From Chaenocephalus aceratus (lineage: Eukaryota > Chordata > Actinopteri > Perciformes > Channichthyidae): a DNA stretch of 64,000 nucleotides. This document shows positions 9,850-20,925 of the stretch, in pieces. Both the position numbers and the translations under genes were made by a program. Where the stretch lies: NCBI GenBank assembly GCA_023974075.1, contig CM043793.1:6915628-6979627 (forward strand), in the 5' to 3' direction. The notes under the pieces were generated by a model, which ran no database searches, was not told the origin of the DNA, and saw only the letters and a program-made list of their open reading frames with translations. The number at the start of each line of letters is the position of its first letter. Positions within the stretch are counted from its first letter, which is position 1.

Positions 9850-10985
9850 CTTTATTGACAGACTGGGCACCCTCATACAGCCAGCATCACAGCTCCAAAT
9901 ATCGCTAAATATTTTTGGGCGAAAATATTTATAAAGCTGGCAATGCAATGCAAAGTAAAAGCAATTGCTTTTAAACCAAAAGTGCCAACACATAATACGG
10001 CAATGTTGAAGCGCCAGAGATGTACCACCCCCCCCCCCAGCCCTTGTCTATGATAGATCCCACTGATGGTGCTTTCTTAAATATGACTGAAAAGACAAAA
10101 CAGGGTAACATTCCAACCTTCCTCGTTGTGGTACAAATAAAGGATATTCTTACTTTAGGATCTGAAGATGAACACTTTTTATCAGTGGTTGATTTGTATT
10201 CTTGTTTCTTGCAGCTCCTGAGATCAAATCTGCAACATGAGCTTGCAAACCAAAACAAACGGAGAAAAAAGGGAATGCCAAAGAAGAATGAAGCTTCAAG
10301 TTAACTTGTGATGTAAATAATTAAATTGTGATCAGATAAATGAAACACTGATTGTTAGAACTGGTTACCCGAGTCACCATTAAGCCTTTAGATCAGAATG
10401 AAAATGAAATGATATGAATTCATGTTGAATGTGCAACGAATGTCAATCCTGGTGCATTCAACAATATTCTGCACTAGATTCATTTGTTACTCTGTATTTA
10501 GTTTTAAGAATTCTGGGCTGCCACTTGTGAATACATCACTTAGTTATCTTTAACATCTTAACACCAAGACTTTTTTTTTCAATTGTTTTATATTACAAAT
10601 CTTTGCAGCAATAATAATGTTATTATTAAACCTCTTTTCAAAACCAATTCATGCAAACTATATACCTGTAACAGCCTTACAAAAATAAAAGTGTTAAGGG
10701 CCAAAGCATATCAAAAGGAACTGCTTATCCATGTGTTAGGAATATCTTTGCTTTATTTATTTGTGTATACCTGGTGTGTAATTCAGAGTTAGTAGCTTTT
10801 ATGAATTGGGAAATCTTGTGCCACCTTACAGGAAAAGTGAGTTGCATCATCTGCATAACATTTACTAATTTGATTGTAGTATTATCGAGTAGAACACAGT
10901 ATTTTGATCAAGTGTCAGGTCATAATAGTATTACCTCTATAAAAGGTCACACTAACATTCAATTTATTTGTTAAGAAATCAGGAC
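9850..10985. other. Intergenic DNA with an unassigned 95-codon frame
   Basis: An open frame at 10020-10304 (+) ends in a Lys/Asn-rich tail. I do not recognise it, and nothing around it suggests a gene. The rest is AT-rich and featureless. Confidence 0.3.
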
Positions 10986-11037
<52 letters not shown>

Positions 11038-11038
11038 C
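10986..11038 (+). repeat. (CAA)n microsatellite
   Basis: About 18 CAA units. Confidence 0.97.
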
Positions 11039-11950
11039 TGATTGTGTAACTATAGGTTCATGACTTATTTAGATCTTTTGATAAGAACATGTAATCAGGG
11101 GTGTTTTAATGTACATCTAAAAAAATGCTTGCTCACAAACAGGTGTTGACTCTGGATCCTGCTACTCTAGTTTGTCTCCAGGGAGCTGTCCAAATTTCCA
11201 ATGGTTCCTTACATTTTGCTCTGAAGCTGGATTTCATGTTTTCTCTATCCACTAGAAAAACATGATAAAACACATGGTTAGAGAGTGCAGGGTAAAAATC
11301 TATATTTTAGTTAGAAACATTTTAACCTATGTATTATACCGTCTTCGTGAGGACAGTTGTTTGTGAAGTTGACAGAACGTCATCATTGTCATTAAAGAGC
11401 TGAATAGACGACCTTTAGAAACCAGTTGGTCATAATTATCTTCTAATTTGATCCACACTCAACCATTTTCTCATGATCATAGCATAATCATGTTGTGAGG
11501 TGACTTACATGCATGGTCTGCCTGTTGCTTCTTATAATTATTGTATACAAAATGTGATATATCTGACAATTTACCAACATTTATTATTGATGCAATGTTT
11601 TACATTTTAGAAATTCAACAATGGCCGAATCAGTTTCTGTTCTGAACTTCCTGTTATTTCACTGATTGATGTTCATTATTTCTGCTGTAGAGTAGATCTA
11701 GATTTCACCAATCACACTCACCAGAGGGGCACATTTGGTCTAAACCCTGCTTGAATTCAGATTTACAAACTAATACCTTTCACTGTCGTTAATTGTACTA
11801 CACAACCTGTAACCACACACACCTGCACAGCTGTATAAGCGAGCTCAAACCTGCTAGAAACCTGCTTTACTGCTTGATATCACATAATAAAGCTTGCTTG
11901 AATGTGAACACTGTGATTCTGAAAGTGTGGAGCTCTGTGAAGTGGACTAC
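11039..11950. other. Intergenic DNA, nothing recognised
   Basis: AT-rich sequence without supported features on either strand. Confidence 0.5.
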
Positions 11951-11951
11951 T

Positions 11952-11989
<38 letters not shown>
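11952..11989 (+). repeat. (TTAC)n microsatellite
   Basis: About nine TTAC units. Confidence 0.95.
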
Positions 11990-12242
11990 CAATGTATTTC
12001 AAATCTACATTCAATGGTTATTTTGGAAGAGCTCTCCAGGTTTTGCAGTACACCAGCCATCATAACCACAGGCTTCATTACAAATCTGAAGAAATATGGA
12101 GGTTTCCTCTGTCGCAGGTTTGTCCTATACTTCTGGAAGTGTTGGATAGACAGTTTGACACACCAGTGAGAAATTGTGGAAGTATAGCACTCAGATATTT
12201 GTTTCAAGATAATCTGTGTCCCGTAGCTAAGCAGTCATATAT

Positions 12243-12535
12243 TTGAAGAGGAAATATAATGCCCATGTTTCTACTGCTTGAGATGTCCCACCCCTTAGCC
12301 TATCACATACAATATGTTGGAGCACTAGCCAATACAAGCGCATGTATTAATGTCACTTTGTTACGGAAGTAAACAAAGGAGTCAAATGGAGGCGTTTCAG
12401 GCAGGGGTCCCCCTGAGAGAAACTCCCTCTGGAGGGAGCTTTGGGATGTTATCCTTAGCAGATCATTTACATGCACTACAACCTCTATAAAACAAAGGGA
12501 AATACCCAAAAATCATAATAGGGCCTCTTTAAGTT
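12243..12535. repeat. MITE family B copy
   Basis: Shares CCCACCCCTTAGCC and TGTTGGAGCACTAGCCAATA with 53575-53670, and the GTTTACTTC / CATTTGACTC and ATAATAGGGCC blocks (in reverse) with 63412-63804. Confidence 0.65.
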
Positions 12536-13013
12536 TCTGGCTGTAGCTCGATATTCATCATAAAGACATGACAGTGGAACCAATCTTCTTGATGAATCTA
12601 TCATCAAGAATGTGTAATAATGGTATTTTTGCATTGTATTCAACTTTGAAGAAGTATTATCTGTGAAATGTGGTCCTTACAGAATAATCAAATGTGATGT
12701 AATCATAAGAAAAAGGCCATTTCGAAAAGTATTATCATAATGGAGGGACTGATGGACAGATTGTTTTGAGAAAAAGCTCTTTAAGCACTGTTAAGGCGGG
12801 CAATGTTTTAATCTTAAATGTATTTACTTAATCCCAACATGTGTTTGTTTTAATTATTTTTTCAACTTTGGTTTCATTCAATATGTTTTTTGGATTTGGT
12901 TGTATTTATGATGTGTGATTTTAGTTATCATTGTATGTTTCTTTTCATATGTTGTGTGTATTTGCATGCTGATACATGATAACATTTGGACTGCGATAAG
13001 AGTAATGCAGGAC

Positions 13014-13118
13014 ACCAGAGGCCTGTACTACGAAGCCGGATTTTCCCTTAGCGAGCTAACTTCAGGGGAAACTCTGGGTTTCCGGTCCTACGACGCTGGG
13101 TCCGGAGCAGGTTAGGTT
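13014..13118. repeat. MITE family C copy
   Basis: CCAGAGGCCTGTACTACGAAGC...GGAGCAGGTTAGG. The same arrangement recurs at 54741-54890 and partly at 55355-55395. It resembles Harbinger-type fish MITEs (inference). Confidence 0.6.
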
Positions 13119-13754
13119 CCAGGATAATCAATCAATGTTTATTTATAGCCCAATATCACAAATGTTACATTTGTCTCAGTGGACTTCACAGTGTGTACAG
13201 AATATCAGTATGACAACACGACGCCCTCTGTCCTTAGACCCTCACATCGTACAAGGAAAAACTTCCGAAGAAAACCCACAGTTTAAAGGGAACATGGGAG
13301 AAACCTCAGGGAGAGCAACAGAGGAGGGATCCCTCTCCCAAGACGGACAGACGTGCAATAGATGTCGTGTGTAAATTGAAAAGATAATACATTTGCAACA
13401 TAGGTAGTCCAAATGTTTGGAAATGCATGTGTGTATAATAGGAAGATGAATCCACGAGGATATCCATCCAGGACCGATGATCCAGGACCGATGATCCAGG
13501 ACCACAGCCACGACTCGCGATCCAGGGCTCGCGATCCAGGACACAGGACCGCAGCAACAGGATCATCCATGACTCCGGATCCCGGCGTATATAGACACCA
13601 AAAAGAAAAACATTTGGGGAAGCTGGGTTAATCGGAACATGAGAGTACACAGGTATAGACAGAGAGAAGGAAGAAGTAAGATGTCCCCCGACAAACTAAG
13701 CCTATATCAGCAAAACTAGGGGCTGAATCTGATCAGCCCTAACTATAAGCTTTA

Positions 13755-14339
13755 TCAAAAAGGAAGGTTATCATCGTCAACATGAATATTAAAGTCACCT
13801 ACGATAATTACTTTGTCTGTTTTAAGTACCAAACTTGATAAAAACTCAGAGAATTCTGATAAGAATTCTGAATAAGGACCTGGTGCACGATACACTGTAA
13901 CAAATAAGATTGGCTGCAAAGTTTTCCAGGTCGGATGCATAAGACTAAAAACGAGGCTTTCAAACGAGGTACAATTTAATTTTGGTTTAGTATTGATAAG
14001 TAAACTTGAGTCAAAGATTGCTGCATCTCCACCTCCTCGGCCCGTGCCTCGAGCAATATGAGTGTTGACATGGCTGGGTGGAGTGGCCTCATTTATGCTG
14101 ACATATTCTTCATGTCTCAACCAAGTTTCAGTGAGACAGCATATATCAATATTATAATCTGATATTAAATCATTTACCAATATTGCTTTAGATGCTAGAG
14201 ATCTTATGTTTAAGAGACCACATTTAATCTTCCTGTTTTGTTGCACTGTAGTAGTTGTTACATTTACTTTTATTAGGTTATTATGTATGACACCTCTATT
14301 AGGTTTTACCTTAAATTGTCCTTGGGCAGAGACACACAC
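13755..14339 (-). pseudogene. LINE APE-type endonuclease domain fragment
   Basis: Recognisable motifs: GLLNIRSLASK at the start, ICCLTETWL (catalytic Glu), VTVYRAPGPYSEF and VIIVGDFNIHVD (catalytic Asp-Asn). The C-terminal SDH motif and everything downstream are lost by deletion at 13755. Confidence 0.8.
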
Positions 14340-14460
14340 CGCTAATATTGGGTATTTTATTGGGTTCGGGATTCCTATGGATGACTGCCTAGGAGAGAGC
14401 GCAGAGAAGCGTGTAAGACTGCGACTCTGCCTCCTGGTCTCAACTCCAGTTTGTCATGGA

Positions 14461-14823
14461 TCAAGTCCACAAATAATGAGTGATATGCCGATGAATGCCG
14501 TCTCTCTTAATCAGACCAGGTTTTCCCCAGAAGGCTGTCCAATTATTTACGAAGCCCACATTGTTTGCTGGGCACCACCAAGACAACCAGCGCTGAAATG
14601 ATGACATGCGGCTATACATGTCATCATTGATCAGATTGGGGAGGGGACCAGAGAAGATTACGGTGTCCGACATTGTTTTAGCATAACTACACACCGACTC
14701 CACATTAAGTTTGGTGCATTCTGATTGGCGTAAACGAACATCATTACCACCGACGTGAATAACAATCCTACTGTCGTATGCCAACCTTTCCAAATCCAAA
14801 AGAGGTAGGTTTGCGCGCGGCAA
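14461..14823 (-). pseudogene. LINE ORF1 esterase-like (SGNH) domain fragment
   Basis: Contains IVIHVGGNDVR, the block III GxND motif of SGNH/GDSL hydrolases, and a late IKRDGIHRH, resembling block V DxxH. The catalytic Ser block is missing. The fragment ends in a stop upstream of the endonuclease piece. In CR1-like LINEs this domain is thought to act on lipids or to help RNP trafficking; that role is inference here. Confidence 0.65.
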
Positions 14824-14929
14824 ATGTGCACGCCCAAATTAGGTAATCAGAAGAAATGGAACCCCAGTAATTACATGTCCATAGGTATAAACCATATTGC
14901 ATCATTTTATGCATTTTTCAGAAAAAGTG

Positions 14930-15470
14930 GTAGTTTGGTAAACAGTGACATCAATGACATGTTTGGTCTGTAAAATGTGCAAAAGTAAAAGAATGGGAGA
15001 TACATATCCCAAAGTCTCCACATTTTATTATATTTTAATGTGTTTCTGGTCCTCTTTTAGTTGAGACAGTGTAGATGAAGGATGTGTCAGGATGTAGAAC
15101 TCTTGTGTGAACATTATATAAAGCCAGGTTCATATTCTTGTTTCATGTTGTTGACATAGGTCAAAGGTTTGCACAGAGCGAAATATGCGCCATAAATATG
15201 CGCCATAAATCAGAAAATACTGCATTAAAAAAGTCATTTCCTGCATTTTTCTACTGATAAAGTTTGATATAAATAATGTACAGGCTTTCAGATTGCTGCA
15301 GTTCACTAAACAGAGACATTAATGACATGCTTGGTGTTGAAAATGTCAGAAAAAGTGAAAGAATGGGAGATAAATATCCCCAAATCTCAAAATGTTATTA
15401 TATTTTCTGTGTGTTTGTGGTCCTCTTTCAGTTGAGACACTTTAGGTGAAGGATGCTTCAGGAAAAGACC
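14930..15470 (+). repeat. Diverged direct duplication
   Basis: 14930-15070 and 15290-15470 share the run AACAGxGACATxAATGACATG, the AAAGAATGGGAGAT motif and GGTCCTCTTTxAGTTGAGACA, about 360 bp apart. Confidence 0.8.
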
Positions 15471-15539
15471 AAACACTGGATGTCTTTCAGTCGTCAACAT
15501 GTGTTTTCGAGACACTGATATTAACGGTAACGATAATAA

Positions 15540-16112
15540 TAATAATTTTGCGAGTCAAAAAGATAAAAATGTGTCGTAAAACTGTGAAGTAACACATTTT
15601 TTTGTGTGAAGCGCTCAATGAACTACAACTCTGGTCTTGCACACGTCACCAACACCAAGATGGCCGCCACGTTAGCACATTTCACCTCTTTCTTTCAGAA
15701 TGAAGTGAAAAGTATTAAAAGAGGTGAAAATCACTACAAGTCTGGGCATGTTGAGAACTGTACATACACAAAAGGGGAGTTAGTCGGTTCCGTAAGAGCC
15801 AGCATGTGGGACCGGCTTTACAAGGTTTTGGTGAGTAACACGAGTGTAATGTGTAACGTTAATGTACGCGACTCTGGGATTTGTAGTCTTTCTAGTTGCG
15901 TATTTTTCATAGTCTTATATTTCAACAGTTTTAAGACAAACTGTGACTTTTTGACATGGAAATGATTTTTTAAGATTGACGAACGTGTAATTCATGGTAC
16001 AATTCAAATGGGATCGAAAGATACGTTTTCTCTCTCCATTGACTTCAATACATACTTTTTCAGAAATAAGGTCCCATGGGACAGAAGTAGATGGGCGTGA
16101 CTTTGCCACTCT
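15540..16112 (+). mobile_element. Long-TIR DNA transposon fragment (family E), carrying part of a protein exon
   Basis: The right end (16010-16112) matches the right end of the element at 39564-40607, and 15535-15630 matches its interior. In between, 15660-15830 encodes a peptide unlike anything in the second copy. The left TIR is missing. Confidence 0.65.
15660..15830 (+). CDS. First exon of a YqaJ/SWIM-type transposon protein (fragment)
   Basis: ATGGCCGCCACG starts a 57-codon open exon ending at a strong donor (GTGAGT, 15831). It contains GENHYKSGHVENC and GSVRASMWDRLYKV. This resembles the N-terminal lead-in of fish proteins with a SWIM finger and YqaJ exonuclease, found in ISL2EU-type DNA transposons. 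The assignment comes from memory of the family pattern. No downstream exon with the SWIM finger or nuclease core is present, so it is a remnant here. Confidence 0.4.
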
Positions 16113-17250
16113 ATAGTGGTCCGTGTGACGAGTGTACTTTATTTTTGAAGGGTACAATAGTATACTGTAAGTGTATATAAAAAATGTTCAAGCATGGATT
16201 CATGCTCCAACTGTGACAGTTTCATTCCTGCACGTTCATGAGCATGCCATGTATGTTAACGAGCAGCAGAGAGCAGCAGAGAGTGCCACTGAGCGGATAT
16301 TAATATCAATAATAGAAAAACTTGAATAACTCATCACTATAATTTTCATGATAATTGTATGTTATGATATGAGGTAAATATTATTCTCTTTGCTGCTGTA
16401 CTACAGTGCTGTACGTAAAATGCACAAATATAATCAACAAATATATGATGATTGATGGATAAAAATGTAACCTTACTGACCCAAACTAACAAATAGCCCA
16501 GGCCCATCTGTATTTTAAGGTCATTAAAATAACCCCCCACTTTCCCGAAACACTGAAATGATAAACACTTAATAATATTGTTCTGAATGAGCTATAGTTT
16601 ATAATGAATACTTTTACTTTTGGGCTGTAGGCCTGGATATGTTTGGATGCTAATAATGTCTTTCTTTCAATTACTTAACATTTTAAAGCAGGACCTTTGG
16701 CTGATGAATAAATAATGAATGAGTGCAACACACACACTTGCTTGCCTGATGTGTTCTATAAAACAATTGGTCTAAATGTGGGCTGGACACAAATAGGCTG
16801 TATTAAAAACGTATTTGAGGTATCAATGACCCTCCCATGGTATAATATACAACATGCATATAGTATATTTGGTTTTGGAATAACATGCACAAGCAGATAG
16901 ACGTTCCTGCACATATGTACACTTATATTCACACATACTTACAATTGCTACTCTCACACCGCGTTACACACATGCACAAAACACAGCATGTAAACAAGTA
17001 GTGTTTTTATAACTGTATTTAATCCTCTTTTTCCCTCTCTGCTGCTGCTGCTGCTTTATATTTGGTTTCAGAGCTTCAGGATGCTTCATGTGTCTCCAAA
17101 CTTCCGGTTTGGTGCCTTCAATGTCCTGCTTTTCAAAACCACTGTTCCTCGCCCTGATACACTCATGTCGGTGAATCACATAAACCACTAACAGTCTATT
17201 CTTCTGTTATTGCAGAAAGTACGTTTAGAAACCTTTTTGTTTGTATTCAG
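16113..17250. other. Intergenic DNA before the Ig V exon
   Basis: No signal-peptide exon for the downstream Ig exon could be identified. A minus-strand frame at 16964-17188 contains a GTKPEVWRHMKHPEALKP stretch that I do not recognise; it may be transposon-derived. Confidence 0.35.
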
Positions 17251-17583
17251 GTCGTTCTCAGGTGATAGTTCCATCCCAGCCAATAGTGGCAATAGTTGAC
17301 GATGATGTCATTTTGCCATGTCTACTGGACCCTGTTATGGATGCCTTTCAAATGGATGTGATGTGGGGCAGACCTGGCCTGGTCCCTGAGTGTATCCTTC
17401 TGTGGAGTGTGGGTGAGAGTACAACACATCCGTCCTACAGAGGAAGAACATCTCTGTTCACTGAGGAACTGAAGCACGGAAACATTTCACTGAAATTCTC
17501 CAACGTTAAACGATCGGATGAGGGAACATACAGATGCTTCATTCCAGAGTTAGATAGATCCACACATTTTCAGCTTGTTGTAG
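17251..17583 (+). CDS. Immunoglobulin V-set exon, MOG/butyrophilin type (partial gene)
   Basis: A 333-bp exon between a TTGTATTCAG acceptor and a GTAAGT donor encodes about 111 residues. It has the hallmarks of a V-set domain: VILPC (first Cys), DVMWGRPG (core Trp), YRGRTSLF, ELKHGNISLKF and RSDEGTYRC (DxGxYxC). YRGR.SLF..EL..GN.SL is the signature of MOG/BTN/HHLA2-like B7-family domains. One-base phase on both sides is usual for this family, and the exon is intact. No leader exon is visible upstream, and the next Ig-like exons (37.4-37.9 kb) are decayed and 20 kb away. It may belong to a gene broken up by transposons or to a lone relic. Confidence 0.85.
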
Positions 17584-18494
17584 GTAAGTGAGCATATTTT
17601 TCAATCTAATTTATAAGCACCATTTTAACTAAGCAAGGATTTTCTTATTTTTTCCCCCTGTCATACAACACTATGAAGACAACAACTAAATGGAAGTTTG
17701 AATGATTTCATTCTTCTTTGTGCCAAAATGGGTCATGGGCTAAGTTAATTAAAGTGTAATTAATACATTAAGTGACTCAATTGAATGTTTTATTTCATTC
17801 TAGAATGGTGCACATAATGTAAGGGGCTTATGTGCAGCGAGGCGGTCATTATTCAAAAAATAATACCCAACAGGGTGATCATTGAGCCCGACGAGAAGCA
17901 GAGGGATCTTGATCAGATCATTTCGCTGCAAATTATCCCGCTTATTACACGGCCATGGACTAAATAAACTAGAGCTTAATTTCCAATATTAATCGAAATT
18001 ATTTTATTGACTTGAAAATTATCGTATTGGAGTTCCAACAACAACAAAGTAACTTAAAATGAATGGTATCACTGACAGACGTTTTCTGTAACTGTTCAGA
18101 ATCAAGTATTCAACTGAGCAGAGTACATCGCTAATAGCTAAGGTGGCTTATGTTTGGCATGATGACATTCAGTACTCTCATTTAGTCATTAGCTGTTTTC
18201 AAGACACATCTTCTAACCAAAAGAGGGAACCCGTAAGTGCTAAAATTATAACTCATTTCAGAGTTTAGCACTCATTCCCCCACCACTCTATTTAAGAAAA
18301 TAAGAACAGCTGATGTAAAAGATGTCCGTCATTCATGTATGTGTATTAAGTTAGGTGCCATTACGTTTTGTCCAGAGAAACATTTTACTTCAGTGATTTA
18401 GCTAGAAAGCTAATTAGCCAGGTACGCTAACAATACCACTTTTACAATAGACACAATGCAGGTTTAATAGTTCATTTAAATTACTGGTCATAAT
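17584..18494. other. DNA between the Ig exon and the L1-like LINE
   Basis: No gene seen. A short stretch (18095-18135, AGAATCAAGTATTCAACT) resembles 22545-22590 inside the hAT insertion, so part of this region is probably an old transposon. Confidence 0.35.
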
Positions 18495-18620
18495 ATGAAT
18501 ACATTGAATTTCATTAGTTATAACGTAAAAGGAATTGCTCAGTAGCACTACTGCAGGAGACCCATTTGAGTGCAGAGGAACACAAAAAGCTGAGAAGGGA
18601 ATGGGTGGGGCAAGTTTTCA

Positions 18621-19218
18621 GTGCCTCATGTGGAGGAGAAAAATAGAGGAGTAGCTATGTTGTGTCATAAGTCGTTGTGTTTTGTTCCAGAGAAAGTACA
18701 TGAAGACAAAAAGGGACGCCATGTTTTGGTGGTGGGGACAATTGGGAATGTAAATATAACTATTTTGAATGTATATGCTCCAAATGAAGAAGATCCTGGC
18801 TTCTTTAAAGAAATTGCAACACTTCTAGCAGAAAACGCAAAGGGAATAATCATAGTCGGGGGGGATTTTAATTGTGTTGTGAACCAAAGAATAGACAAAC
18901 AACCACCTGTACTAGGACCACAAACACGGAAAGCTAAAGCATTATGTAACATGATAGAGGAACTTGGGCTCACAGATATATGGCGATTACAACATCCTAG
19001 AGACAGGGACTTTAAAATAAATTCAAAAGTGCACAAGAATTACTCCCGAATTGACCTCTTCTGTGTCTCCAAACAGGATGCCCATAAAGTCACAGATTGT
19101 CACATTGAACCCACTACCATCTCAGATCATGGACCAGTGGTAATGTCAATCAAGTTGGAAGAGGAGAAGTATTATAGATACTGGAGGTTGAATGTTTCAT
19201 TATTAAATAACCCAGAGG
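18621..19218 (+). pseudogene. L1-like endonuclease domain
   Basis: Contains ITILNVYAPN, IIIVGGDFNCVV (catalytic Asp/Asn), SRIDLFCVS and TISDHGPV (catalytic Asp-His). The N-terminal Glu region (LLQETHL) precedes it in another frame at about 18551-18575. The frame is cut at 19218 by the hAT insertion. Confidence 0.85.
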
Positions 19219-20434
19219 CAGGGCCGGACTGGGACAATAAGTCAGGCCGGGAATTATACACCCAGCCAGGCCACTACCAGTTTTTTGTGCCATTTTGCTG
19301 GATTTATTTGTCAATTCTTACAGCGTTGCTGCCCGTAGTGATAGCCCTCTAAATCTACTACCCAAAAATAAACATATGGACATGGGTTACTATTTTAAAA
19401 AATGTGCAAATCTATTTAGGAACCTATGTGAACATATTTTAAGTGGGGGTGGACCTCAAATCCTATAGGGGGGTCCGGGGGCATGCCCCCCGGTAAGATT
19501 TAAAAAAAAAAAAAAAAAAAATGTTGGACTTAAATGCATCAATCTGGTGCATTTTGAGGGGTAAATAAAGAGACTACACCCATATGAAACATAACTGTAT
19601 ACATTTAAATAATCATAAAAACATGGCCATAACCAATAACATACCATATCCAATATGAAAAAACATTGAAACTTGTTTATTTATTTGTTTTTGGTTCATT
19701 TATAGTTGTGAGTGTGTGTGCTCCTGAACCAGCCTCACCTGTCTCCCTCCTCTCCCTCCTGCTCCTCTTTGAGGCAGAAGCAAAGACTAGTTTTAGCTCT
19801 CAACAAGTTTTAATAGTTTATCTTGCCTTTTTTCACCTAGTTAACGTTTTTTTTTTTTTTATTATTCATGCATATTTTACTAATCACTCGTCCCCTCAAA
19901 TGGAAATATGTGTTTACATAAATGGTGACCAAACCGTTTGAGACCCACAGAGATAACTTAGACTAAGTTAACTATCTAAACACTCACAGAGAGTCCTTTA
20001 CCTCACCTGAGCTGTAGTTATTAGTCTCTCAGTCTGACTGGAGAGGACTCTCCAACCACCTTGTTGTTGAAAAAGCTCCTGATATCCGTTAGCGCAGTTA
20101 GCACCAGATGCTAACAACAACAATACATGTAACCGGTGCGCGTGCTTTATCTCACTCGCTCGCGCCACACATACACTACACACACCCTCCCGAGCTTGAA
20201 TGACACACAGAGACCAATCAAGGGCATTATATGCTCTGTATGAAAGTGGCCATGTCGGCAGGCCACATCATGTAGACAGCCAGTCACCCTCTGTGAGGCA
20301 GAGTCAGACCCACATTTGCGCAGCGTTGCGTTCACAATATATACATTAAAAAAAAATCCTCAGGCCAGCAGGCCACTTAACAGGCCAGGCCATCGGGAAA
20401 CCTCCCGGTCCTCCCGATGGCCAGTCCGGGCCTG
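19219..20434. mobile_element. Non-autonomous hAT element 1 (target duplication CCCAGAGG)
   Basis: Ends CAGGGCCGGACTGG and CCAGTCCGGGCCTG are imperfect terminal inverted repeats of the hAT CAG...CTG type. The 8-bp target duplication CCCAGAGG occurs at 19211-19218 and 20435-20442. Size is 1216 bp. There is an internal poly-A (19502-19520) and no transposase. Confidence 0.93.
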
Positions 20435-20442
20435 CCCAGAGG

Positions 20443-20917
20443 TGGTACAAAGTATAAGAGAAGAATTTAATAATTATCTGGAACATAATGATAATGGAGA
20501 AGTTTCAGTATCGACAGTATGGGAGGCAGCTAAAGCAGTTCTTAGGGGAAAAATAATTGCCCTCTCCTCGAGATTGAAAAAAGAACGTGAAAAGAAACAA
20601 TTAGATTTAGAAACTTGCATACGAGAGTTGGAGCGAGAACATAAGGACACAAAAAGAATCCACCCTGAAAGCTCTTGACCGGTGCAGGCGAGATTTGAGT
20701 GACTTATTGACATATAAAGCCGAAGGTGCTTTACGATTTGCTAATCAGAGATATTATGAATCAGGAAACAGAGCGAGTCGGCTATTAGCATTTCAGTTAC
20801 GTAAAACACAAGCAAGTTCCGAAGATTATGAGTCCCTCAAATAAAAAAATGGTGACTCACCCTAAAGAAGTAGCGGAAGCCTTTTCTATTTATTATAAAG
20901 CACTCTATGACTCGCCA
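20443..20917 (+). pseudogene. L1-like ORF2, linker between endonuclease and RT
   Basis: Resumes the LINE frame after the hAT insertion (EVVQSIREEFNNYLEHND, charged coiled region), with a frameshift near 20680, and reaches the EAFSIYYKALYDS block that normally precedes RT domain 0. Confidence 0.75.
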
Positions 20918-20925
20918 GTGGTAGA

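Larger units (their letters stand above)
13121..14823 (-). mobile_element. CR1-like LINE with the RT deleted
   Basis: Reading the minus strand: an SGNH/esterase-like ORF1 piece (14823-14461), an APE-type endonuclease piece (14339-13755), then a repeat-rich 3' region (13750-13130) and an ATTGATTG tail at 13121-13130. An esterase ORF1 before the endonuclease is known for CR1-like elements. The whole reverse transcriptase is absent between 13755 and the 3' region, so this copy cannot move by itself. Confidence 0.7.

Noticed and set aside
18363..18470. Possible LINE ORF1 upstream of ORF2
   Set aside because: No open frame or RNA-binding motif found; the copy is more likely 5'-truncated.
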